A stretch of 64,000 nt of DNA from positions 1 to 64,000 of the forward strand of contig NZ_CAXHZL010000009.1 of NCBI RefSeq assembly GCF_964022235.1. The letters run 5' to 3'. Source of the DNA: Limimaricola sp964022235. Lineage in GTDB: Bacteria > Pseudomonadota > Alphaproteobacteria > Rhodobacterales > Rhodobacteraceae. This document shows, in pieces, positions 1 to 8,293 of the stretch. The number at the start of each line of letters is the position of its first letter. The first letter of the stretch is position 1. A program made the translations under genes and the position numbers. The notes below the pieces were generated by a model, which saw nothing but the letters and a program-made list of their open reading frames with translations, had not been told where the DNA came from and did no database searches.

Positions 1-59
1 TCGCCATCATGAACCGCTTCTCGGCCCTCGGCAGGGCCGAGATCGAAGCCGTCCGGTAA
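1..59 (+). CDS. C-terminal end of an unidentified gene (partial)
   Basis: An open frame enters from the left edge (first full codon at position 3) and stops at TAA 57-59. The visible 18 residues read AIMNRFSALGRAEIEAVR. This is too little to assign a family. Codon use is GC-rich like the rest of the window, so it may be the true end of a gene whose body lies outside, but a chance open frame cannot be excluded. Confidence 0.3.
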   Translation, partial: AIMNRFSALGRAEIEAVR

Positions 60-248
60 AGAAAGGTGGGAAAGGGGGCAGTCATGCCAAAGGCTGCTTT
101 GTGCAACATCGCCCCCCGTGGACGCCTTTGGCAGCATTATTTCAGAACTCTATCGGTGTTCCATCCCGGATGATCACACAAGCCTTCGACGATCTGCGCT
201 GTTCATGGCAAGATCGGTTCTGAGGCATGTCCAGAGCGGAGCACGATC

Positions 249-975
249 ATGCGGATCCATCTGCGCGAGCAAGCCACGACAACGCCCACGATACGGGCTG
301 TGATCCAAGCGAGAACGGCGCCTGCGCCAGTTCTGGCTGAGCGCTTCGGCATTACAGAGCAGACCGTTTACAAGTGGCGCAAGCGCGACAGCGTCGAGGA
401 TCGTAGCCACACACCGCATCGGCTACAAACGATGTTGACACCCGCGCAGGAAGCCGTCGCGGTGGCCTTGCGCAAGACGCTGCTGGTCTCGCTCGATGAC
501 TTGCTGGCGGTGGTGCGGGAGTTCCTCAATCCGAACCCGTCACGCTCGGGTCTCGACCGCTTCCTGCGTCGGCATGGCGTGGGCAACTTGCGCGACCTGG
601 AGGCTGAGATCCCCCCGACCGAAACACAGCGCCTTCAAGGCCAATGAGCCCGCCTACATCCACATCGAAGAGAAAACCTGCCCCGGATGGCGGATGAAAC
701 GTCGCGGCGCTACCTCTTCGTAGCAATCGACTGGGCGACCCGGTGGGTCTTCATCCGCATCCTCGACGCAAAGACTGCGGCCAATGCCCACCGCTTCCCT
801 CGGGATCTGGAACGGGCGCGTTCCCTCCGCATCCGCACCATTCGCTCCGACAACGTCCTATGTCCGGAGCGATCGGCTGATTTGGGCATCGGGCCGTGTT
901 CGCATCGGTGGTCGCCGATGCGCCATCAGTGTGCGTCAGGCGGCACCCAAGGGCAACGAGCGGTCTCTCCCATAA
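249..975 (+). pseudogene. IS481-family transposase remnant, frameshifted and truncated
   Basis: From ATG 249 the frame encodes an N-terminal helix-turn-helix region with the string ITEQTVYKWRKRDSVEDRSH, followed by SLDDLLAVVREFLNPN and SGLDRFLRRHGVGNLRDL, as in IS481-type transposases common in Rhodobacteraceae. Near 607-650 the homology moves to the +1 frame (KHSAFKANEPAYIHIEEK) and returns to the first frame at about 684 (MADETSRRYLFVAID), which carries the first aspartate of the DDE catalytic core. After IRTIRSDN the reading decays and the last third of the core, with the catalytic glutamate, is absent. At least two frame changes plus a C-terminal loss make it non-functional. Confidence 0.85.
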
Positions 976-1098
976 CAAACACGGAGTACGCACATGGCGG
1001 CTCCCACCGTCCTCAAGACGAGTTCCTGTCGTCGCTGAGCGGAAGGCCTAAACATTATCTACGAGATCGCCGCCCGACGAGGTGGCGTCCCTACGGCC

Positions 1099-1392
1099 TC
1101 ATGAGAAAAGGGTCCTCCCGCCGTGCACTGTCCACTTGAAGAAGGGACTATGAGGTTCGCCGCTCTTGACGATCGCATGGACCGTGCGCGCCATCTTGGC
1201 GGCGATTGTTGTATACGCCTTGCGCGCTGCCGCAGGCCTCGAAGACGACAATACAGGCAGGTTGATTGTCCATGAATCGCCGGAATGCTCTCGTGTCAGC
1301 TTCTTCAGAAACCTTACCTGTCCGGTCATTGATGCTACGTGAACCTGGAAAACACGTTTTGCCAAGTCCACGCCGATCATCGTATCCTTCAT
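1099..1392 (-). pseudogene. IS110-family transposase remnant with internal deletion
   Basis: Reading leftward from ATG at 1392, the protein begins MKDTMIGVDLAKRVFQVHVA, the N-terminal DEDD-type catalytic start of IS110/IS1111 transposases with the first aspartate in GVDLAK. After about residue 35 the frame shifts (the +1 reading continues as QPACIVVFEACGSAQ). The end of the frame (KMARTVHAIVKSGEP) matches the extreme C-terminus of the same family. The roughly 250 residues between them are missing, so this is an internally deleted derivative of a full transposase of about 340 residues. It sits back to back with the IS481 remnant. Confidence 0.8.
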
Positions 1393-1715
1393 CTCACCGT
1401 CCCCCTCGCTTAGTGGCTTTCAACACCACCAGATTGGCACATTGCGATGTCGTCTGGGGAGCGCGGCAACCATCCCATCTACCCATCGAGGATCGTGTCC
1501 CAACGCCTGGCCGGTCTCGGCATGGCTTTTTACTTCTGCGGCCCCGGCCGCCGATGTGGCTCGTGACGGCGCATTGTAAGCTACTGGCTCGCATGCGATG
1601 ACTATACTGTTCCGACCCCTTCTAAGTGTCGCGAAAATGATTGATATGGCACAAACATCTCCACGCCATGCAATCGCAGGGGCGAGGACGGCGGCGTTAC
1701 AGGAAAGAGTGGTTC
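1393..1715. other. Gene-free spacer between IS remnants and ugd
   Basis: About 320 bases with no supported gene. It probably contains the outer end of the IS110 remnant and the ugd promoter. I could not identify terminal inverted repeats or a clear -35/-10 pair. An SD-like AGGAAAGAG lies just before the ugd start. Confidence 0.4.
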
Positions 1716-2882
1716 ATGAGGATTTCTATCGCAGGTCTCGGCTATGTGGGATTGTCGAACGCCGTATTGCTGGCGCGCCACCACTCGATCATCGCGGTCG
1801 ACCTCTCCGACAAGCGCGTGCAGATGGTGAACGCACGCAAAGCCCCGATCGTGGACGCCGAATTGGAGCGCTCCTTTGCGCAGGACAGTCTCGACCTAAA
1901 CGCGACGACCGATGCGACCGAAGCCTACGCCGCTGCCGACTGGGTGATCGTCGCCACGCCGACCAACTACGATACCGCGACCAATGCTTTCGACACCTCC
2001 TCGGTCGAAGCGGTGATCGCACAGGTTTTGGCCGCCTCGTCCAGCGCCGTGATCGTGGTGAAGTCGACGGTGCCGGTGGGCTTCGTGCGCGAGATGCGCG
2101 CGCGCTTTGCCACGGACCGGATCCTGTTCTCGCCCGAGTTCCTGCGTGAGGGCCGCGCGCTTTACGACAACCTGCACCCCTCGCGCATCGTCGTGGGCGA
2201 ACGCTCCGACCGCGGCCGCGCCTTCGCCGAACTGCTGGCCGGAGCGGCGCTCGACCAGGATGTGCCGGTCCTGCTCACCGATCCCGACGAGGCCGAGGCG
2301 ATCAAGCTCTTCGCCAACACCTACCTCGCAATGCGGGTCGCCTATTTCAACGAGCTCGACAGCTATGCGATGAGCCGGGGCATGGACAGCCGCCAGATCA
2401 TCGAAGGCGTAGGCCACGACCCGCGTATCGGCACCCACTACAACAACCCCTCCTTCGGCTATGGCGGTTACTGCCTGCCCAAGGACACGCGCCAGCTTCT
2501 CGCCAACTACAGCGAGGTGCCGCAAAGCCTGATCCGCGCCATCGTCGACGCCAACGCCACCCGCAAGGATTTCCTCGCCGAGCAGATCCTGACGCGCCGA
2601 CCGACACGCGTCGGTGTCTACCGGTTGGTAATGAAGACCGGCTCGGACAATTTCCGCGACAGCTCGATCCAGGGCATCATGAAGCGGATCAAGGCCAAGG
2701 GCATCCCGGTGACGCTGTTCGAGCCTGAACTGGAAGCCGATAGCTTCTTCAACTCCCCGGTCGAGCGCGACCTTGCCGCCTTCAAACGCGACTGCGACCT
2801 GATCCTCGCCAACCGCCGCGACGCAGAGCTTGAAGACGTGGCCGACAAGGTCTTCACGCGGGATTTGTTCGGCAACGACTGA
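1716..2882 (+). CDS. ugd: UDP-glucose 6-dehydrogenase
   Basis: Catalyses the two-step NAD-dependent oxidation of UDP-glucose to UDP-glucuronate, a cytoplasmic precursor for uronic-acid polysaccharides. The 388-residue length equals that of the enterobacterial enzyme, and the sequence can be followed along its whole length. It has a Rossmann start GLGYVG (7-12), STVPVGF, FSPEFLREG, NTYLAMRVAYFNELDSYA, and the catalytic-cysteine motif GYGGYCLPKD with Cys at residue 253. I chose ATG 1716 because AGGAAAGAG precedes it and the protein begins directly with the beta strand MRISIAG; an upstream in-frame ATG at 1641 would add a non-conserved basic tail. The convergent PssD/PssE-like pair next door is a plausible consumer of UDP-GlcA. 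Confidence 0.95.
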   Translation: MRISIAGLGYVGLSNAVLLARHHSIIAVDLSDKRVQMVNARKAPIVDAELERSFAQDSLDLNATTDATEAYAAADWVIVATPTNYDTATNAFDTSSVEAVIAQVLAASSSAVIVVKSTVPVGFVREMRARFATDRILFSPEFLREGRALYDNLHPSRIVVGERSDRGRAFAELLAGAALDQDVPVLLTDPDEAEAIKLFANTYLAMRVAYFNELDSYAMSRGMDSRQIIEGVGHDPRIGTHYNNPSFGYGGYCLPKDTRQLLANYSEVPQSLIRAIVDANATRKDFLAEQILTRRPTRVGVYRLVMKTGSDNFRDSSIQGIMKRIKAKGIPVTLFEPELEADSFFNSPVERDLAAFKRDCDLILANRRDAELEDVADKVFTRDLFGND

Positions 2883-2899
2883 GGGCGCGCGCCGCCCAT

Positions 2900-3370
2900 T
2901 CAGTCGTCGATGAAATCCCGCAATCTCGTCAACAGCGCCTCTCGCTGCGGATCGATTACTTCCATCGCGCCGACGAGGTCGTCGCGTTTCAGAAGAACAG
3001 AAAGATCGCTGGCCTCCCGGGCAATGTGAATTCCGGGCGAGCCTTCGAGGCGACGGGCGGTGGCAAGCTGGTGGTCGTTACGATGCTCACCCAGATCGTG
3101 TCGGCGCGGCATGAGAACAAGTGGTTTGTTCCACCGGCGCGCCGAGAGCACCGAGCCGATCCCCGCATGGGCAACCACGATCCGGGCTTGGGAAAAATAG
3201 CGCGCGAAGGCATCGGGTTGCAGCAGCCCGTGACAATCGAGCGCCGACCATCTGCCGTCATCCGAGCATGTCTGCGCCACGACGGGTTCATCCAACTCGG
3301 TCGCGCAGTCGTTCATCGCCGACAGGAGCCGGGGAAACGGCAGCTGTGTCCCAACCGTGACGAAGATCAT
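2900..3370 (-). CDS. PssE/Alg13-like glycosyltransferase subunit
   Basis: A 156-residue protein resembling the C-terminal, nucleotide-sugar-binding half of GT28 enzymes (Alg13, PssE). It begins MIFVTVGTQLPFPRLL and contains VAHAGIGSVLSA and KPLVLMPRRHDLGEHRNDHQ, the UDP-sugar-binding segment of the family. In this family it works as a heterodimer with an Alg14/PssD membrane anchor, adding the second sugar (glucuronic acid in rhizobial PssDE) to a lipid-linked intermediate. The start codon overlaps the stop of the upstream Alg14-like gene (ATGA at 3367-3370), showing translational coupling. The donor sugar cannot be read from sequence; UDP-GlcA is suggested by the neighbouring ugd. Confidence 0.85.
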   Translation of the reverse strand: MIFVTVGTQLPFPRLLSAMNDCATELDEPVVAQTCSDDGRWSALDCHGLLQPDAFARYFSQARIVVAHAGIGSVLSARRWNKPLVLMPRRHDLGEHRNDHQLATARRLEGSPGIHIAREASDLSVLLKRDDLVGAMEVIDPQREALLTRLRDFIDD

Positions 3371-3816
3371 AGAACGCGCCCCGCAAATTCCGCGCCAGTT
3401 GCCTCGGCGACATCTTCCCACTGCGTCAGCCACAGATGCGCATAACGCCGCGCGAGTTTCCCCGAGAGCGACATCTCCTCGGCGTTGGCGACGCTATCGA
3501 CCCAGATTGTACGCGCTCCAGCAAGCCGTCCCAAGACAAGGGCTAGAACGCCCGGCAAGGCACCGGTCGAGATCACGATATGTGGGCGAAGCCGCCAGAC
3601 ATGCTTTGCCAAGGCGGCAGTGGTCCGAAGGACCTCGAGCTTGGAGTTCCGATTGCAATCGGGAATGATCGAAAAGGCGGTGATGCCGAACTCGTCCGGC
3701 AATCCCGGCAGGGTCGTGAGGTAGTGAACGTCGTGATGCGAGAACGCTGGCCGCATCAGCATCAGTTGCTGCCAGTGGCCTCCACCAGAAGCGATCGCGA
3801 TGATTCTCTTGGGCAC
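3367..3816 (-). CDS. PssD/Alg14-like glycosyltransferase anchor subunit
   Basis: A 149-residue protein of the oligosaccharide-biosynthesis Alg14 family. It opens with MPKRIIAIASGGGHWQQL; the GGGHW loop is typical of the acceptor-binding half of split GT28 transferases. Then come HDVHYLTTLPG and HIVISTGALPGVLALVLGRL, a hydrophobic membrane-associating stretch. The start is GTG at 3816 with GGAG about ten bases upstream. It is the first gene of a two-gene leftward operon with the Alg13-like subunit, and the two probably form one inner-membrane glycosyltransferase for exopolysaccharide repeat-unit assembly. Confidence 0.85.
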   Translation of the reverse strand: MPKRIIAIASGGGHWQQLMLMRPAFSHHDVHYLTTLPGLPDEFGITAFSIIPDCNRNSKLEVLRTTAALAKHVWRLRPHIVISTGALPGVLALVLGRLAGARTIWVDSVANAEEMSLSGKLARRYAHLWLTQWEDVAEATGAEFAGRVL

Positions 3817-4196
3817 TGACGGAGACTCCCCGACCGACGAAATTCACATGGACCAAACACGCTGGACGCCACACGATCACCTATCCGATTGCGGTATGAT
3901 TTACAGCCCCCGAACTGCGTGACGAGCAAGGGTTCAGGACGCGTACGGAGTTCATCGGCGGAATGCCTGAACCGGCGAGGTCAGCGAACCGCGCTGTGCC
4001 TGTGTCGTCTTCAGACGGACACCTCGACTCACAAGCTTGGCGCTCGAATGCAATGCTACGTCTTCCGTGCCTTGTGAGCGGATCGACCGACCAGTTGGCC
4101 GCGCCACCGTTTTTCAGGGTCTTTGGTCGGTCAGATCATTGGCACCCTCGGGGTCACCAAAGGGCTCGCTCCAAGAAGACCGCGCGCCTTGAACCT
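3817..4196. other. Intergenic stretch without a recognised gene
   Basis: About 380 bases between the PssD-like gene (which reads away to the left) and the stop of the DUF475 gene. No open frame here resembles a known protein and none has a convincing ribosome site. It presumably holds the promoter for the PssD/PssE-like pair. Confidence 0.4.
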
Positions 4197-5237
4197 CTAA
4201 CTGTTCTCAACCGCCCGCTTGTGGCGGATCGAGGACCACAGCGCGACACCGATCAGCGCCGCGCCGAGAAGTCCTGTCATCGCTTCGGGCACGTGGACCA
4301 CGGCCTGAAGATACATGAGCACCGATAGCACGAGGATCGAATAGAAGGCCCCATGCTCGAGATAGCGGAATTCGGCCAAAGTGCGCTTCTCAACCAGCAT
4401 GATCGTCATCGAGCGCACGTACATCGCACCGATCCCGAGGCCGATGGCAATCAGGAATAGGTTCTTGGTCACCGCGAAGGCTCCGATCACGCCGTCGAAG
4501 GAGAAACTGGCATCAAGTACTTCCAGATAGAGAAATGCACCTAAGCCCCCAACGCGCGCGGCACCTGCCACCTCCTGTTCGGCATCCAACCAGTTGCCGA
4601 GCATGTCGAGCGCGAGAAAACTGAGAAGGCCCAGCAGGGCCGCGAACAGGAAGGTGCCAGTGTCGACCGGGTCGAGCACCGCGGCGAAGGACACCAGAAC
4701 CAGCATCACCAGACCGATCTGCAACCCCTGCACGCCCGCCGCGCGGCGCAGGCGCCGCTCGAGACCACCGATCCAGTCGACTTCCTTGGTCTCGTCGATG
4801 AAGAACCCCAGCGCCACCATCATCAGGAAGGTGCCCCCGAAGGCCGTAATCGACAGATGCGCCTCCTCGATGATGACCGCATATCGTGCGGGTTCGGTCG
4901 CAGCGAGATGGACAGCTTGCCATGGCCCGATCCCGGCGGCCACGACCACCACAGCGAGTGGAAAGACGATCCGCATCCCGAACACCGCGATCAGGATGCC
5001 CCAGGTGAGAAACCTGCGGCGCCAGATCGGGGCCATTGTCTGAAGCTTGTTGGCATTGACGATGGCGTTGTCGAAGGACAGCGAGATCTCCAGCACGGAC
5101 AGCACCACGGCGATGATCCCGAAAGAGATCGCCCCGCCTGCCCCGCCCTGCCGCCAGCCGAGCCAGATGGCGAGAGCAAGCCCCGCCAGGGTGACCAGAA
5201 CCGGCCATACGAAATACTGCTGAATCGCCCTGCGCAT
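4197..5237 (-). CDS. DUF475 (TerC-like) integral membrane protein
   Basis: A 346-residue polytopic inner-membrane protein of the DUF475 family, distantly related to TerC metal/tellurium-resistance proteins. I see about eight hydrophobic segments. Between them are the conserved acidic motifs VLEISLSFDNAIVNAN (about 45-60) and LEVLDASFSFDGVIGAF (about 240-256), a duplicated pattern in which two aspartates face the membrane interior. FFIDETKEVDW marks the central cytoplasmic loop. TerC-like proteins are linked to metal-ion (Mn) efflux and envelope stress, but the DUF475 branch has no settled function, so no substrate is claimed. The gene appears monocistronic, and the start at 5237 has GGGAGGAGCG upstream. 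Confidence 0.85.
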   Translation of the reverse strand: MRRAIQQYFVWPVLVTLAGLALAIWLGWRQGGAGGAISFGIIAVVLSVLEISLSFDNAIVNANKLQTMAPIWRRRFLTWGILIAVFGMRIVFPLAVVVVAAGIGPWQAVHLAATEPARYAVIIEEAHLSITAFGGTFLMMVALGFFIDETKEVDWIGGLERRLRRAAGVQGLQIGLVMLVLVSFAAVLDPVDTGTFLFAALLGLLSFLALDMLGNWLDAEQEVAGAARVGGLGAFLYLEVLDASFSFDGVIGAFAVTKNLFLIAIGLGIGAMYVRSMTIMLVEKRTLAEFRYLEHGAFYSILVLSVLMYLQAVVHVPEAMTGLLGAALIGVALWSSIRHKRAVENS

Positions 5238-5506
5238 CCCAACGCTCCTCCCTCGCCACCGCTAGGTGGTGAGGGTCCGACGCCCCAATGTCCAGCCTGT
5301 CACCCGAAGGGGCGGCGAGTTGCTCCGACAGTGTGGCCGAGGATTGGCATTGCGAGGGCGCGGTGAGGCATCATCCCACGCTTGGTCGGGATAGCGGCGC
5401 AACAACTGGCTTCGCGTCCACCCTCCGGGATGAGCCATCGATTTGCTCACCACGACACCCGCAGGACCGGAATTTTCCGGACTTCGTGGCTTTCTGCGCC
5501 CGCTGA

Positions 5507-6739
5507 TCAGGCCCCCTGCCCCGCCCGGAACCAGCGCACCAGCGCCCGACGGTCGTCGTCGGAGAGGTCGGTGATGTTGGCGGGCGGCATGGCGTGGGTG
5601 ACGCCCGCTTGCAGGTAGATCGCCCGCGCCTGGCCCGCGATGTCCTGCGGCGTCTCCAGCACCACCCCCTTGGGGGCCCAGCGGATGCCGTCCCAGACCG
5701 GCTCGCGCGCGTGGCACATCGAGCAGCGCCCGACCACGATCTGCTCGGCTTCGTGGAACCCTTCGGCCGAGGCAAAGCGCTGCTCATAGGCGGTCATCGG
5801 CCGCGCCTCGGCCTCCTCGTAAGAGCCCCACATCGGCGCGGTCGAGAGCCACGCGAGGATCAGGAACAGGATGACGGTGACACCCCAGGTCCAATGCGGA
5901 CCGCGGCCGGTCGCGTGCATGGTGTTGAAGTAGTGCCGGATCGTGACGCCCATCAGGAAGACCAGCGACGCGATGATCCACGAATACTCGGTGGCGAAGG
6001 CCAGCGGGTAGTGGTTCGACAGCATCAGGAACACGACCGGCAGCGTCAGGTAGTTGTTGTGGGTCGAGCGCAGCTTGGCGATTTTGCCGTATTTGGGATC
6101 CGGCTTGCGCCCGGCCTTGAGGTCGGCGACCACGATGCGCTGGTTCGGCATGATGATCAGGAACACGTTGGCGGTCATGATCGTCGCGGTGAAGGCGCCG
6201 AGATGCAAAAGTGCCGCGCGCCCCGTGAAGATCTGGTTATAGCCCCAGCTCATCACCACCAGCAGCACGAACAGCAGCAGCATCAGCAGCGTCGGGCGGT
6301 TGCCCAAGGGAGATTTGCACAGTGCGTCATAGACCAGCCAGCCGATGCTGAGCGAGCCCGCCGAGAGCGCGATCGCCTGCCAGACCGCGAGATCGGCACG
6401 CGACGGGTCGATGAGGTAGAGCTCGGCCCCGACCCAGTAGACGATCATCAACAGAGCAGCGCCGGAGAGCCATGTCGCGTAGCTCTCCCATTTGAACCAT
6501 GTCAGGTGCTCGGGCATCGCGTCGGGCGCCACGAGGAACTTGCGGATATGGTAGAAGCCGCCGCCATGCACCTGCCACTCCTCACCATGCGCGCCGGGCG
6601 GCAGGTCCGGGGCCTTGCGCAGTCCGAGATCGAGCGCGACGAAATAGAAGGACGAGCCGATCCAGGCGATGGCGGTGATGACATGAAGCCAGCGCACGGC
6701 AAAGCCGGCCCAGTCCCACAGGATTGCGAAGTCGTGCAT
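5507..6739 (-). CDS. puuD: Urate hydroxylase PuuD (membrane urate oxidase with cytochrome c domain)
   Basis: Converts urate to 5-hydroxyisourate in bacterial purine degradation, using a membrane-embedded oxidase domain fused to a C-terminal cytochrome c that passes electrons to the respiratory chain. The N-terminal part of about 300 residues has eight or so membrane helices, with WLHVITAIAWIGSSFYFV, STHNNYLTLPVVFLMLSNHYP and IRHYFNTMHATGRG. The haem site CSMCH is at residues 339-343, with a likely axial Met at 384 in HAMPPAN. The length of 410 is normal. No other purine-catabolism gene (uricase partners, allantoinase) is visible in the window, so the rest of the pathway must be elsewhere. Confidence 0.9.
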   Translation of the reverse strand: MHDFAILWDWAGFAVRWLHVITAIAWIGSSFYFVALDLGLRKAPDLPPGAHGEEWQVHGGGFYHIRKFLVAPDAMPEHLTWFKWESYATWLSGAALLMIVYWVGAELYLIDPSRADLAVWQAIALSAGSLSIGWLVYDALCKSPLGNRPTLLMLLLFVLLVVMSWGYNQIFTGRAALLHLGAFTATIMTANVFLIIMPNQRIVVADLKAGRKPDPKYGKIAKLRSTHNNYLTLPVVFLMLSNHYPLAFATEYSWIIASLVFLMGVTIRHYFNTMHATGRGPHWTWGVTVILFLILAWLSTAPMWGSYEEAEARPMTAYEQRFASAEGFHEAEQIVVGRCSMCHAREPVWDGIRWAPKGVVLETPQDIAGQARAIYLQAGVTHAMPPANITDLSDDDRRALVRWFRAGQGA

Positions 6740-6949
6740 GGAGGTCCCTCGTTCTGCCGAAGCCCACTCTAGCGGCGGCGCGGCACCGCCGCCAAGCTGC
6801 CAGCGCGCAGAACAGCTTCAAACGAAACCGGACAATCCCGGATCGGATTACCAAAGGCAGGGAACGATGCCCTGCAACGCACGCCCCGCTCAGACCCCGT
6901 TTCCTCCTTGGGCCTATGCTCGCCCCAAAGCCAGCCCCAAGAGGACGCC

Positions 6950-8293
6950 ATGCCCCAGATCTCGGCCATCCTGTCGCTCCCGTATATCCAGCCCGGACAG
7001 GCGCAAAAACACGTCACACACAACGAGGCGCTCAAGCGGCTCGACGCGCTGGTGCAGCCGGTGGTCGCGGACCGCGACCGCACCTCGCCCCCCGCCACGC
7101 CCGATGCGGGCGCGCGGCACATCGTGGCGGCGGGGGCGGGCGGCGACTGGGCCGGGCGCGCGGGCGAGATCGCGGTCTGGGACGGCGGCGCCTGGATCTT
7201 CGAGACCCCCCTGCCCGGCTGGCGCGCGCATTGCACCTCGGAGGACGAAGATCTGCGGTTCGGCGCGCAAGGCTGGCAGGCTCGGTCCGAGCGCGGCTTG
7301 CGAGCCGCGCATCTCGGCCTCAACGCCGAGGCCGACACCACCGACCGGCTCACGCTTTCCGCCCCCTCCACCTTGCTGAACCACGACGGCGCGGGGCACC
7401 GGCTCAAGATCAACCGCGCGGGCGGCAGCGACACGGCCTCGATGCTGTTTCAGACCGGGTTTTTCGGCGGGGCCGAGATGGGCCTCGCGGGTGAGGCGGA
7501 TTTTTCCATCAAGACTAGCGCAACCGGGGCCGACTGGACCACGGCGCTGCGGCTGTCGGCGGCGGATGGACTTGCCACGGGGGCGGCAGTGCAATCCGAC
7601 TCGCTCGATGCGACGCCGGGACGGCTCCTGACGGTGGGCGGCTTCGGCCTCGGGGCCACGGCGGCGCCGCCGATCGCGGATGCGGATACCGCCCTCACCT
7701 GCGGCACCTTCGCCATGGCCCTGCCCGGCCCCGGCACGCCGGCGGGGGTGACAGGCGCGGGGCTTCTGAGCGTCGCGGCGCAGAGCCCGGACGAGGCCAC
7801 GCAACGCCTGTATGAGACCGCGACGGGCCGCGTGTGGCGCCGGGCCCGCTCGAACCGCGTCTGGCAGGGTTGGCGGCGCGAGATCGGTCAGGCCGATCTT
7901 CTCGGACCGGTGTCGCTCGCGGGCGGGCTGCCCGGCGGCGCGGTGTTCGAAAGCGGCGGCACCGCCACGGGGCGCTACCTGCGCTTTGCCGACGGCACCC
8001 AGATCGCCCAAGCCGACGCGGCGCTGTTCGCGTGGATCTCGGACGACCGGCTCGAACATGTCTGGAGCTTTCCCGCACCGTTCGACGCCAGCCCGCAGGT
8101 CATCGCCACCCTGCCCGGCGCGGAGGCCGATTTCACCAGCCTCGCGCCCGGCGACCTCGGGTTACTCCTGCAGGAAACCGGCACCGGTTCGGCCGCGCTC
8201 AGGCTGCCCCGCGCGGCGGGGGCCGCAGCTTTCGCGGGCGGCGCGCAGGTCGCCAATGTCCGGCTTTTCGCCGTGGGTCGCTGGAGCGCCTAG
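6950..8293 (+). CDS. DUF2793 tail-fibre-like protein with pyocin-knob domain
   Basis: A 447-residue protein. Residues about 5-85 form a DUF2793 domain (LSLPYIQPGQAQKHVTHNEA, then GARHIVAAGAGGDWAGRAGE). About 245-310 resembles a pyocin/phage-fibre knob repeat (TQRLYETATGRVWRRARSN followed by WQGWRRE). The C-terminus has GRYLRFADGTQ, a string typical of phage tail-fibre tips. DUF2793 proteins are found in phages and in the gene transfer agent (GTA) tail-fibre locus of Rhodobacter. The start at 6950 is preceded by AAGAGGA. There is no signal peptide. Its stop overlaps the convergent export-lipoprotein stop by four bases. A role in binding cell-surface glycan is likely by family but not demonstrated. 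Confidence 0.7.
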   Translation: MPQISAILSLPYIQPGQAQKHVTHNEALKRLDALVQPVVADRDRTSPPATPDAGARHIVAAGAGGDWAGRAGEIAVWDGGAWIFETPLPGWRAHCTSEDEDLRFGAQGWQARSERGLRAAHLGLNAEADTTDRLTLSAPSTLLNHDGAGHRLKINRAGGSDTASMLFQTGFFGGAEMGLAGEADFSIKTSATGADWTTALRLSAADGLATGAAVQSDSLDATPGRLLTVGGFGLGATAAPPIADADTALTCGTFAMALPGPGTPAGVTGAGLLSVAAQSPDEATQRLYETATGRVWRRARSNRVWQGWRREIGQADLLGPVSLAGGLPGGAVFESGGTATGRYLRFADGTQIAQADAALFAWISDDRLEHVWSFPAPFDASPQVIATLPGAEADFTSLAPGDLGLLLQETGTGSAALRLPRAAGAAAFAGGAQVANVRLFAVGRWSA

